Below are positions 14,177 through 20,800 of a stretch of 35,376 bases of DNA, piece by piece (the stretch's first letter is position 1; each line of letters begins with the position of its first letter). This DNA comes from Oscillospiraceae bacterium (GTDB lineage Bacteria; Bacillota; Clostridia; Oscillospirales; Oscillospiraceae). Made by a program: the position numbers and the translations under genes. The stretch covers positions 1-35,376 of the forward strand of contig CACYXC010000015.1 of the NCBI GenBank assembly GCA_902778285.1, in the 5' to 3' direction. The notes under the pieces are model-generated. The model searched no databases and was not told the DNA's origin. It worked only from the letters and a program-made list of their open reading frames with translations.

Positions 14177-15529
14177 ATGTCTTTCGGGGAAATCATTACC
14201 TGGCCGTTTGCCAAACTGATGGTCTGGCTCTACAACCTGACCGGCAACTACGGCGTGGCGCTGATTTTCTTTGCTCTGGCCGTAAACCTCATCATGACCC
14301 CGTTCATGGCCAAGAGCAAGAAGAGCATGATGCGCCAGACCCGTCTGCAGCCGCAGATCCAGGAGCTGCAGAAGCGCCACGAGGGCAACCCCCAGAAGCT
14401 CAACGCCGAGATGCAGAATCTCTACCGGGAAGAGGGCGTCAACCCCATGTCCGGCTGCCTCTGGTCCCTCATCCCCTTCCCCATTCTGATCGCCCTGTAC
14501 AGCGTCGTCCGCCAGCCCCTGACCCGCATGATGTTCGTGGCCAAGGACTTCGTGACCGTGCTGCAGGACTATTTTGTGGAGAAGGGCCTCTACACCGTGA
14601 CCTCCGCCCGCGCCAGCGCCTACGCCGAGATCGAGCTGACCAAGCTGACCCACGCCAACTGGAGCAGCGTCGTCACCGACCTTGCGGACAAGCTGGACCC
14701 CCACCTGCTGGACATCGACTTCCGCTTCCTGGGCCTCAATCTGGGCGACCAGCCGAAGTGGAACTTCTTCGTCGACACCGACTGGAGCAACGCCTCCGTG
14801 TGGCTTCCCGCACTGGGCCTGTTCCTGATCCCCTTCATCTCCGCCGCTCTGTCCTGGCTGAGCATGAAGGTCAGCACCAAGATGAATCCGACCACGGGGC
14901 AGGACCCCAAGGCCGCGGCCTCCATGAACACCATGAACATGATGATGCCGCTGATGTCCATCTGGATCTGCTTCATCATGCCCGCCGCCATGGGCATCTA
15001 CTGGATCGCCAACAGCGTCTTCGGCATGGTCCGCGACGTGGTCCTCACCAGGAAGTATCTCAAGCAGCTGGAGATCGAGGACGCCGAGCGCGCCGCCCGC
15101 CGCAGCGAGCGCGAGAAGGAGCTGGAGGCCAAGCGCGCCGAGACCGAGCGCCTGAAGGCCGAGGGCAAGACCGAGGTCAACACCAACACCAGCAAGAAGA
15201 AGCTGCAGGCCGGCGAAAAGCAGAAGGCCGCCGAGCGCAAGGCCGCCCTTGACCGGGCCGACCGCGCCGCCCGCCGTGAGCGCCTGGGTATCCAGGAGCC
15301 GGAGAAGCCCGCCTCCCAGGTGGGCAACCGCCGCTACGCCCGCGGCCGCGCCTATGTTCCCGACCGCTTCACCAATCCCGAGAACGCCGAGGCCGCGACG
15401 ATCGCCGCAGCGCAGGCGTCCGAGGGCGCCGACGCCATCGACTACAGCATGGACGAGACCGCCGAAGAGCTGGCGGAAAGCGTCGTTGAATTCGTCGACG
15501 AGGCCGTCGCCGAGGAAAATAAGGAGTAA
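14177..15529 (+). CDS. yidC: membrane protein insertase YidC/Oxa1
   Basis: A 450-residue membrane insertase. The Oxa1 core covers about 1-295: GNYGVALIFFALAVNLIMTPF is the first core helix, followed by the cytosolic coiled hairpin (RLQPQIQELQKRHEGNPQKL, NLYREEGVNP), then GCLWSLIPFPILIALY and a C-terminal helix pair ending GIYWIANSVFGMV. Unlike many Firmicutes YidC1 proteins it has no signal peptide or lipobox. After residue 295 comes a roughly 155-residue cytosolic tail: first highly charged (Arg/Lys/Glu, probably helical), then acidic. Long basic tails in this family can bind ribosomes; the acidic end is less usual. GAGGAG precedes ATG 14177. Confidence 0.95.
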   Translation: MSFGEIITWPFAKLMVWLYNLTGNYGVALIFFALAVNLIMTPFMAKSKKSMMRQTRLQPQIQELQKRHEGNPQKLNAEMQNLYREEGVNPMSGCLWSLIPFPILIALYSVVRQPLTRMMFVAKDFVTVLQDYFVEKGLYTVTSARASAYAEIELTKLTHANWSSVVTDLADKLDPHLLDIDFRFLGLNLGDQPKWNFFVDTDWSNASVWLPALGLFLIPFISAALSWLSMKVSTKMNPTTGQDPKAAASMNTMNMMMPLMSIWICFIMPAAMGIYWIANSVFGMVRDVVLTRKYLKQLEIEDAERAARRSEREKELEAKRAETERLKAEGKTEVNTNTSKKKLQAGEKQKAAERKAALDRADRAARRERLGIQEPEKPASQVGNRRYARGRAYVPDRFTNPENAEAATIAAAQASEGADAIDYSMDETAEELAESVVEFVDEAVAEENKE

Positions 15530-15534
15530 TACAA

Positions 15535-16350
15535 ATGCAGAAATATCTGGAAAAAACCGGCAAGACGCCGGATGACGCCGTCGCCGCAGCGCTGGCGGAG
15601 CTGGGCATGGATCGGGACGACGTGTCCGTCGAGATCCTGGAGCTCGGAAAGAGCGGCTTTCTGGGCATCGGCGCCTCCCCCGCCGTGGTCCGCGTGAGCT
15701 ACGAGGTGGAGGACGAGCCCGTCGTCGAGGCTCCCGCGCCCAAGAGCGCGCCCGCGCCGAAAGCCCCCGCGCCCAAAGCGGAGAAGCCCCCCCAGGCAGA
15801 GCCCCCCAAGGCCGTCGAGACTCCCGCCGCCGAAGCCCCTGTCGTCGATGAGAGCGCCGACTACGCCGCGATCCGCAGCTTTCTCAGCGGCCTGCTGGAG
15901 CGCATGGGCATTCAGGCCGACATCGAGATCATCGCGCGCGACAACGGCGGCATCAACGTCAACCTCTCCGGCAGCGGCATGGGCGCCATCATCGGCCGCC
16001 GCGGCGAGACGCTCGACGCCATCCAGCACCTGACCAACTACGCCGTCAACCACGGCAGCGACAAGCACCTGCACATCAGCGTGGACGCCGAGAACTACCG
16101 CAGCAAGCGCGAGGAGTCCCTGGCCCGCCTGGCCGAGAAGATGGCCGAGAAGGCCATCAAGTACAAGCGCAGCATGGCGCTGGAGCCGATGAACTCCTAC
16201 GAGCGCCACGTGATCCACACCGCGCTGCAGAACTACGAGGGCGTGACCACCAGCTCCACCGGCGTGGAGCCGAACCGCCGCGTCGTGGTCTCCTACGTCA
16301 AGCCCGAGACGCCCGCCGGCAGCAAGCCGCAGAGCCGCGAGTGGGCGTAA
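15535..16350 (+). CDS. khpB: RNA-binding protein KhpB (Jag, SpoIIIJ-associated)
   Basis: A 271-residue cytosolic RNA-binding protein. It has an N-terminal Jag_N domain (1-55, with LELGKSGFLGIGASPAVVRV), a Pro/Ala/Lys linker (about 60-105), a KH domain (about 113-185, loop IIGRRGE near 152-158) and an R3H domain (about 186-255, ending NRRVVVSYV). In streptococci KhpB acts with KhpA on RNAs for cell elongation and division; this is family knowledge, and khpA is not in the window. It starts 5 nt after yidC, with AAGGAG overlapping the end of yidC, so translation is probably coupled. Confidence 0.95.
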   Translation: MQKYLEKTGKTPDDAVAAALAELGMDRDDVSVEILELGKSGFLGIGASPAVVRVSYEVEDEPVVEAPAPKSAPAPKAPAPKAEKPPQAEPPKAVETPAAEAPVVDESADYAAIRSFLSGLLERMGIQADIEIIARDNGGINVNLSGSGMGAIIGRRGETLDAIQHLTNYAVNHGSDKHLHISVDAENYRSKREESLARLAEKMAEKAIKYKRSMALEPMNSYERHVIHTALQNYEGVTTSSTGVEPNRRVVVSYVKPETPAGSKPQSREWA

Positions 16351-16351
16351 G

Positions 16352-16380
16352 TTCACGATAAAGCCGGGCTTTATTGTGAA
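16352..16380. other. hairpin after khpB
   Basis: Near-perfect 14-bp stem TTCACGATAAAGCC / GGCTTTATTGTGAA with one G-U pair and almost no loop, starting 2 nt after the khpB stop. It is followed by A5 rather than a U-tract, so it is a weak terminator at best on the plus strand and may protect the mRNA 3' end. Confidence 0.5.
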
Positions 16381-16461
16381 AAAGCTGCACCCCGCTGAAC
16401 TCCCCCTGCCAAGGGTGCGAAGACGATTATTTTATGTGCTTTGCACATCGGAGGTAACACT

Positions 16462-16689
16462 ATGATTTTTGAACAAGTCAAGAACGCGCTGGCCAAGCAG
16501 TTCGAGCTGGACCCCGAGACCATCACCCCCGAGACCAACCTGATCGACGATCTGGGCGCCGACTCCCTGGACGTGGTGGAGCTCATCATGTCCCTGGAGG
16601 ACGAGTTCGGCATCGCCATCTCCGACGAGGACGCCGCCCAGCTCTACACCGTGGGCCGCATCGTCGAGTATCTGGAGAAGCTCCGCTGA
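16462..16689 (+). CDS. acpP: acyl carrier protein
   Basis: A 75-residue acidic cytosolic carrier for growing fatty acyl chains. Ser35 in [11 protein letters not shown] is the 4'-phosphopantetheine site. ATG 16462 is preceded by GGAGGT; the in-frame TTG at 16441 would lie upstream of that site. A small perfect hairpin (ATGTGC, loop TTT, GCACAT, 16434-16448) ends 2 nt before the Shine-Dalgarno sequence and may influence initiation or mRNA stability. Other fatty acid synthesis genes are not adjacent. A 12-bp stem at 16728-16756 follows. Confidence 0.95.
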   Translation: MIFEQVKNALAKQFELDPETITPETNLIDDLGADSLDVVELIMSLEDEFGIAISDEDAAQLYTVGRIVEYLEKLR

Positions 16690-16727
16690 GCCGGAAACAC
16701 TTCAAAGCTTTAAAGCAACATGCACAA

Positions 16728-16756
16728 GAATCCGCCCCCCATCCGGGGGCGGATTC
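16728..16756 (+). terminator. terminator-like hairpin of acpP
   Basis: Perfect 12-bp stem GAATCCGCCCCC / GGGGGCGGATTC with loop CATCC, 38 bp after the acpP stop. The U-tract is lacking (ATTGATG follows), so termination may be incomplete or Rho-dependent. Confidence 0.6.
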
Positions 16757-16786
16757 ATTGATGTCTATGATTTTCCCCGCGTCACA

Positions 16787-16815
16787 TTGACAAAGCGGTG
16801 GCAAAGGGCTATAGT
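16787..16815 (+). promoter_or_regulatory. promoter of the Met/Cys microprotein unit
   Basis: Consensus TTGACA (16787-16792), 17 bp, TATAGT (16810-16815). The predicted start near 16822 lies 26 nt upstream of the GTG start codon. It is among the best promoters in the window. Confidence 0.75.
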
Positions 16816-16847
16816 GAGGCCATCCTTCAGAGAGGAGCGGACCGTCT

Positions 16848-16955
16848 GTGGCTAACATCAGCAGCAGGATGATGATGGCTGAGATGCGCATGTGCGGCAT
16901 GTGCATGATGATGTGCGCCCAGAAATGCGGTTCGCCCAGTTCCTCTGCCATCTGA
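16848..16955 (+). CDS. 35-residue Met/Cys-rich microprotein, unknown function
   Basis: I do not recognise this gene. The frame GTG...TGA encodes 35 residues with 10 Met (counting the start) and 4 Cys. The core is RMMMAEMRMCGMCMMMCAQK followed by Cys27. Cys16, 19, 23 and 27 (C-x2-C-x3-C-x3-C) would lie along one face of a helix, with Met around them, a pattern suited to binding soft metals such as Cu(I) or to forming a modified peptide. AGAGGAG ends 10 nt before the GTG. Its own consensus promoter (16787-16815) and intrinsic terminator (16973-17008) bracket it tightly, giving an mRNA of about 185 nt. The C-terminal tail is SPSSSAI. No modifying enzyme or transporter for it lies adjacent. The alternative is a small RNA with a chance frame. 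Confidence 0.6.
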   Translation: MANISSRMMMAEMRMCGMCMMMCAQKCGSPSSSAI

Positions 16956-16972
16956 ATGATCCGACAGATCAC

Positions 16973-17008
16973 ACGGCCGGGAAGCGAGCGAGCTTCCCGG
17001 CCGTTTTT
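16973..17008 (+). terminator. intrinsic terminator of the microprotein unit
   Basis: Perfect 13-bp stem ACGGCCGGGAAGC / GCTTCCCGGCCGT with loop GAGCGA, followed by TTTTT. It begins 18 bp after the microprotein stop codon. Confidence 0.92.
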
Positions 17009-17010
17009 CT

Positions 17011-17267
17011 TAACTGAACAGTCCCCTTGGCGGGGCCTGTTCAGTTAGAATCCCTTGCGCTTATCGCACACGGCGCTTGCAGCGTTATACAATTCCTGTT
17101 GTGCGGGAAACGCGCCGTGTTTGGTCGGCGCAAGACCTCGCAGAGCTCGGTTCAGGGTGTTTTTGCAGAGGCAACGCCCCGGCAAAAACGTATTGCTGTT
17201 TGCTTTTCGCGTCGAGACGCGAAAAATCAGAGGCCTTCCCCCTCTGAATTCCCCCTTATCATAAGGG
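17011..17267. repeat. train of six hairpins upstream of metNIQ
   Basis: Successive inverted repeats are 17011-17047 (TAACTGAACAG stem with inner CCCC/GGGG); 17068-17120 (ACACGGCGC arms, long loop); 17159-17189 (GTTTTTGC arms); 17204-17225 (TTTTCGCGTC, loop GA); 17227-17247 (TCAGAGG stem); and 17253-17267 (CCCTTAT C ATAAGGG). A frame crosses it (17027-17293) but has no ribosome binding site. No S-box, SAM-II or T-box consensus was seen, although metNIQ is often under such control. The region is either an insertion array like the others in the window or a structured leader. Confidence 0.6.
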
Positions 17268-17319
17268 ATCCGAACAGTTGCTTATTTTGCTAATTTTTCA
17301 AGAAAGACAGAAGTCAGCC

Positions 17320-18309
17320 ATGATCGAACTGAAACACCTGTGTAAGACCTATTCCGCCCCCGATAAGGAGATCCACGCGCTGGAGGACATCAATCTCAGC
17401 ATCCAGGACGGCGAGATCTTCGGCATCATCGGCCTGTCCGGCGCGGGCAAGAGCACGCTCGTGCGCTGCATCAACCTCCTCGAGCGCCCGACCTCCGGCC
17501 AGGTGCTGGTGGACGGGAGAGAGCTGACGAGCCTGCCGCGAAAGGAGCTGCTGCTCCTGCGCCGCTCCATCGGCATGATCTTCCAGAGCTTCAACCTGCT
17601 CGAGCAGAGAAACGTGCTCAAAAACGTGTGCTTCCCGCTGGAGATCGCCGGCGTGGACCGCAAAACAGCGGAGGCAAAAGCCCGCGAGCTGCTGCAGGTC
17701 GTGGGTCTGGCCGACCGGGCGGACTCCTACCCCTCCCAGCTCTCCGGCGGGCAGAAGCAGCGCGTGGCCATCGCCCGCGCCCTCGCCACCGATCCGCGCT
17801 ATATCCTCTGCGACGAGGCGACCTCCGCCCTCGATCCGAACACGACGCGCTCCATCCTGGATCTGCTGCGGCAGATCAACCGCGATCTCGGCGTGACGAT
17901 CATCGTCATCACGCACGAGATGAAGGTCATTGACCAGATCTGCGACCGCGTGGCCGTCATCGACCACAGCCGCATCGCCGAGGAGGGGCGGGTCAGCGAG
18001 GTCTTCACCTCTCCCCAGTCCCAGATCGCGCGGGATCTGATCATCCCCCGCGACCGCGCCGCGCTCGACACGAAGAACGGGCGAAAGATCCGCCTGACCT
18101 TCAACGACGCCTATTCCCGCGAGCCGGTGATCTCCAACATGGTGCTCGAGTGTCAGGCGCCGGTCAACATCCTTTTCGCCGACACGAAGGAGTTCGAGGG
18201 CGTCATCTACGGGCACATGATCATCGAGCTGCCCGCGGACCCCAAGCAGGCGGACAAGATCCTGGTCTGGCTGAAAAACAGCCCGGTCGAATGGCGCGAG
18301 GAGGTGTGA
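17320..18309 (+). CDS. metN: methionine ABC transporter ATP-binding protein
   Basis: A 329-residue ATPase of the MetNIQ methionine importer. Walker A GLSGAGKST begins near residue 38; the signature is LSGGQKQR, Walker B YILCDEATSALDP and the H-loop VITHE. The C-terminal part (about 255-329) is the NIL domain, which binds methionine and causes transinhibition in known MetN proteins, so feedback control is expected. The start at 17320 (MIELKHLCKTY) is chosen by homology to the usual ABC opening; the ribosome binding site is weak (AGAAAG). metI follows 3 bp later. Confidence 0.96.
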   Translation: MIELKHLCKTYSAPDKEIHALEDINLSIQDGEIFGIIGLSGAGKSTLVRCINLLERPTSGQVLVDGRELTSLPRKELLLLRRSIGMIFQSFNLLEQRNVLKNVCFPLEIAGVDRKTAEAKARELLQVVGLADRADSYPSQLSGGQKQRVAIARALATDPRYILCDEATSALDPNTTRSILDLLRQINRDLGVTIIVITHEMKVIDQICDRVAVIDHSRIAEEGRVSEVFTSPQSQIARDLIIPRDRAALDTKNGRKIRLTFNDAYSREPVISNMVLECQAPVNILFADTKEFEGVIYGHMIIELPADPKQADKILVWLKNSPVEWREEV

Positions 18310-18312
18310 GCG

Positions 18313-18993
18313 ATGCTGTCGGAAATGTTTTATAAGCTCTGGGACGCGGGCCTGATCCAGAAGGGCATCTGGGAGACGGTCTACATGACTCTCCTGTCCA
18401 CCGCGATCTCCTATCTTATCGGCCTCCCCCTCGGCGTGATCCTCACCGTCACCGACAGGGGCGGCATCCACCCCGTTCCCTGGCTCAATCGGGTGCTGGG
18501 CGTGATCGTCAACTTCTTCCGCAGCGTGCCCTTCATCATCCTGATGGTGGCCATGCTGCCGGTGGCCAAGTTTGTGGTGGGCACCTCGCTCGGCAACAGG
18601 GCCATGATCGTCATGCTGGTCATCGCCGCCGCGCCCTATATCGCGCGCATGGTCGAGTCCTCCGTCAAGGAGGTGGACGCAGGTGTCATTGAGGCCGCGC
18701 AGGCCATGGGCGCCAGCAACTTCCAGATCGTGTACAAGGTCCTGCTGCCGGAGGCCAGGCCCTCCCTGATCCTCGGCGCGGTCATCTCCATGGTGACGAT
18801 CCTGGGCTACTCGGCCATGTCCGCCACGATCGGCGGCACGGGCCTCGGCCAGATCGCCATCAGCTACGGCCACCAGCGCTTCAACCCGGACATCACCTGG
18901 ATCTGTGTATTCCTGACTGTTTTGATCGTCCAGATCATTCAGGAGGTCGGTACCGCCATCGCGCACCGCACCGATAAACGCGCAAAAAAGTAA
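18313..18993 (+). CDS. metI: methionine ABC transporter permease
   Basis: A 226-residue inner-membrane permease with about five helices. The EAA-type cytoplasmic loop EAAQAMGASNFQIVYKVLLPEA contacts MetN. The opening GIWETVYMTLLSTAISYLIGLPLGV is typical of MetI. GAGGTG at the end of metN serves as ribosome binding site, so translation is coupled. metQ follows 25 bp downstream. Confidence 0.96.
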   Translation: MLSEMFYKLWDAGLIQKGIWETVYMTLLSTAISYLIGLPLGVILTVTDRGGIHPVPWLNRVLGVIVNFFRSVPFIILMVAMLPVAKFVVGTSLGNRAMIVMLVIAAAPYIARMVESSVKEVDAGVIEAAQAMGASNFQIVYKVLLPEARPSLILGAVISMVTILGYSAMSATIGGTGLGQIAISYGHQRFNPDITWICVFLTVLIVQIIQEVGTAIAHRTDKRAKK

Positions 18994-19018
18994 AAAACAA
19001 CTATAGGAGGAAAACAAA

Positions 19019-19912
19019 ATGAAAAAGATTCTCACGCTCGTTCTCGCCGCCCTGCTCATCCTGAGCCTCGCCGCCTGCGGCAGCTCCGCCGCCCCCGCTG
19101 CGGCGCCCGCCACGGAAGCCCCTGTCGAAGAAGCCCCTGCCGAAGCTCCCGCCGAAGAAGCCGCCGCCCCCGAGAGCGTCAAGCTCACCGTCGGCGCCAG
19201 CTCCACCCCCCACGCGGAGCTCCTGGAGCTCGTCAAGCCCGCGCTCGCCGAACAGGGCATCGAGCTCGACATCGTGATCTACGACGACTACGTGCTGCCC
19301 AACACCGCGCTGCAGGACGGCACGCTGGACGCCAACTACTTCCAGCACACCCCCTATCTCAACAGCTTCAACGCCTCCAACGGCACCGATCTGGTCTCTG
19401 CGGGCCTCATCCACTATGAGCCCTTCGGCATCTACAGCAAGACCGTCGCCGCGCTGAGCGACCTGGCAGACGGCGCCACGATCATCATCCCCGACGACGA
19501 CTCCAACCAGACCCGCGCCCTGCTCCTGCTGCAGCAGGAGGGCCTGATCGTCCTGCCCGAGGGCGCCTCCGTCGATCATGGCGTGACCCTGCTCGACATC
19601 GTGGACGCCAAGGGCTACAACGTGCAGGCCGTGCAGGCCGACGCCGTTCCCTCCCTGCTCGCGAACGCCGAGGAGGGCACCATCGCCGTCATCAACTACA
19701 ACTACGCCCTCGGCGCGGGCTTCAAGACCACCGACGCGCTGGCCATCGAGGACGCCTCCGGCGACGCCGCGCAGACCTACGCCAACATCATTGCCGTCCG
19801 CCGCGGCGACGAGGGCCGCCCCGAGATCCAGGCCCTGGTGGCCGCTCTGCAGGCGGGCGCCGTGGACACCTACAACGCGCAGACCGGCGCCGGTATCGTC
19901 GGCATCCAGTAA
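19019..19912 (+). CDS. metQ: methionine-binding lipoprotein MetQ
   Basis: A 297-residue substrate-binding lipoprotein. The signal peptide ends in the lipobox LAAC (Cys20), the lipidation site. An Ala/Pro/Glu-rich linker (about 24-56) tethers the NlpA-type binding domain, with VKLTVGASSTPHAELLELV at its start and DANYFQHTPYL near residue 102-112. The linker is longer than in many homologues. GGAGG precedes ATG 19019. A methionine or analogue substrate is inferred from the operon. Confidence 0.95.
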   Translation: MKKILTLVLAALLILSLAACGSSAAPAAAPATEAPVEEAPAEAPAEEAAAPESVKLTVGASSTPHAELLELVKPALAEQGIELDIVIYDDYVLPNTALQDGTLDANYFQHTPYLNSFNASNGTDLVSAGLIHYEPFGIYSKTVAALSDLADGATIIIPDDDSNQTRALLLLQQEGLIVLPEGASVDHGVTLLDIVDAKGYNVQAVQADAVPSLLANAEEGTIAVINYNYALGAGFKTTDALAIEDASGDAAQTYANIIAVRRGDEGRPEIQALVAALQAGAVDTYNAQTGAGIVGIQ

Positions 19913-19927
19913 ACCCGATCAAGCAAA

Positions 19928-19962
19928 GGGGCTGTGAAAGAACGCAGTTCATTCACAGCCCC
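19928..19962 (+). terminator. metQ terminator-like hairpin
   Basis: Perfect 11-bp stem GGGGCTGTGAA / TTCACAGCCCC with a 13-nt loop, 15 bp after the metQ stop. The same stem sequence reappears at 22034-22069. No U-tract follows directly. Confidence 0.6.
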
Positions 19963-20153
19963 AGTTTTGAGTCGTGAGTTTTGAGTTTTGAGGAGTTTTT
20001 GGAACGATTCAAACGAGTTGACAGGCCCAAAAAGCACAGGAATTGATTATGCGGCAGAAAACAAGAGTATGCATTTTTGCTTGTGTTGCTGCGCTGTGGT
20101 TTATTCTCTTCTCTCCGCCTTTTCTCAAAACTCAGCACTCAAAACTCAAAACT
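19963..20153. mobile_element. MITE-like element with TTTTGAG terminal inverted repeats
   Basis: A 191-bp AT-rich block, unlike its GC-rich neighbours, bounded by 30-bp inverted repeats (19963-19992 and 20124-20153) that match at 26 positions. Each arm is built from tandem AGTTTTG / TGAGTTTTG units. It sits directly between the metQ hairpin and the real U-tract terminator at 20156. The inside has no credible gene. The base composition and ends suggest acquired DNA. Confidence 0.65.
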
Positions 20154-20155
20154 TA

Positions 20156-20184
20156 GGGGATGCGAATCGTCGCATCCCCTTTTT
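20156..20184 (+). terminator. intrinsic terminator of metNIQ
   Basis: Perfect 10-bp stem GGGGATGCGA / TCGCATCCCC with loop ATCG, followed by TTTTT. It lies directly after the MITE-like element. It can also act on the opposite strand for the convergent lipoprotein gene, though the T-run is weaker there. Confidence 0.85.
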
Positions 20185-20197
20185 CTGTTGTCCGTCC

Positions 20198-20800
20198 TTA
20201 TCCCGCGCGGCGGCCGAGGGCCTCCATCAGCCGGTCGATCACGGCGACGGCTTCCTTGCTCCAGGGATAGCCGCAGCTGTCGATCACGCCGGCGTCGGTG
20301 AGCAGGTCCTTCGCCTGATCGCTGTCCTTGCCGGTCAGCAGGCCGACGGTGGACTCCACGGCGTCCAGCTTCTCGCCGAATTCCGCCTGGCCCTCCACGC
20401 TCTTGGCCGCCATGTAGTCGATGACGATGCCGAGCGCCTCATCGCTGAGCTGATCCTTCGCCGCCCAGTCGAGCAGTGAGGCCGCGGCCACGGCGGCGCG
20501 CAGGGAACTGCCCGCGGTGCCGGGCTGCACCAGATCGTCAATGAGGATGAACTGCTCCAGCAGGGCCTGCTGGTTTTCGTCAATCGCGTCCGGCGCGTTC
20601 GACAGGTCCGGCTGCTCGACAAGCGAGCCCTCGCCCGGCGCGGGCTCCGGTTCCGGCTCGGATTCGGCCGCGGCCTCCGGCGCCTCTTCGGCGGGCGCCT
20701 GCTCCGGGGCGGAAGTCGCGGCGGGACGCGTGAGCGCGCCGCAGGCGGTCATGACCAGCAGCACGGCGGCCGCCAGCAAAAGACTGGTAAGCTTTCTCAT
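20198..20800 (-). CDS. putative lipoprotein of unknown function
   Basis: I do not recognise this 200-residue protein. It has a signal peptide with lipobox VMTAC (Cys20), then an Ala/Glu/Pro-rich spacer (about 25-60, with an EPEPEPAPGEG stretch), then a mostly helical domain without a recognised motif (from LEQFILIDDLVQPG to the end). ATG 20800 overlaps the nagA stop (ATGA), and GGAGG lies 6 nt upstream inside nagA, so it is translationally coupled to nagA. The longer frame to 21004 lies inside nagA and is rejected. Anchoring on the outer face of the membrane is inferred from the lipobox. Confidence 0.8.
   Translation of the reverse strand: MRKLTSLLLAAAVLLVMTACGALTRPAATSAPEQAPAEEAPEAAAESEPEPEPAPGEGSLVEQPDLSNAPDAIDENQQALLEQFILIDDLVQPGTAGSSLRAAVAAASLLDWAAKDQLSDEALGIVIDYMAAKSVEGQAEFGEKLDAVESTVGLLTGKDSDQAKDLLTDAGVIDSCGYPWSKEAVAVIDRLMEALGRRAG

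Noticed and set aside
17027-17293. 88-codon plus-strand frame upstream of metN
   Set aside because: No ribosome binding site, runs through six hairpins, low-complexity composition and ends just before metN; judged a by-product of the palindromic region.
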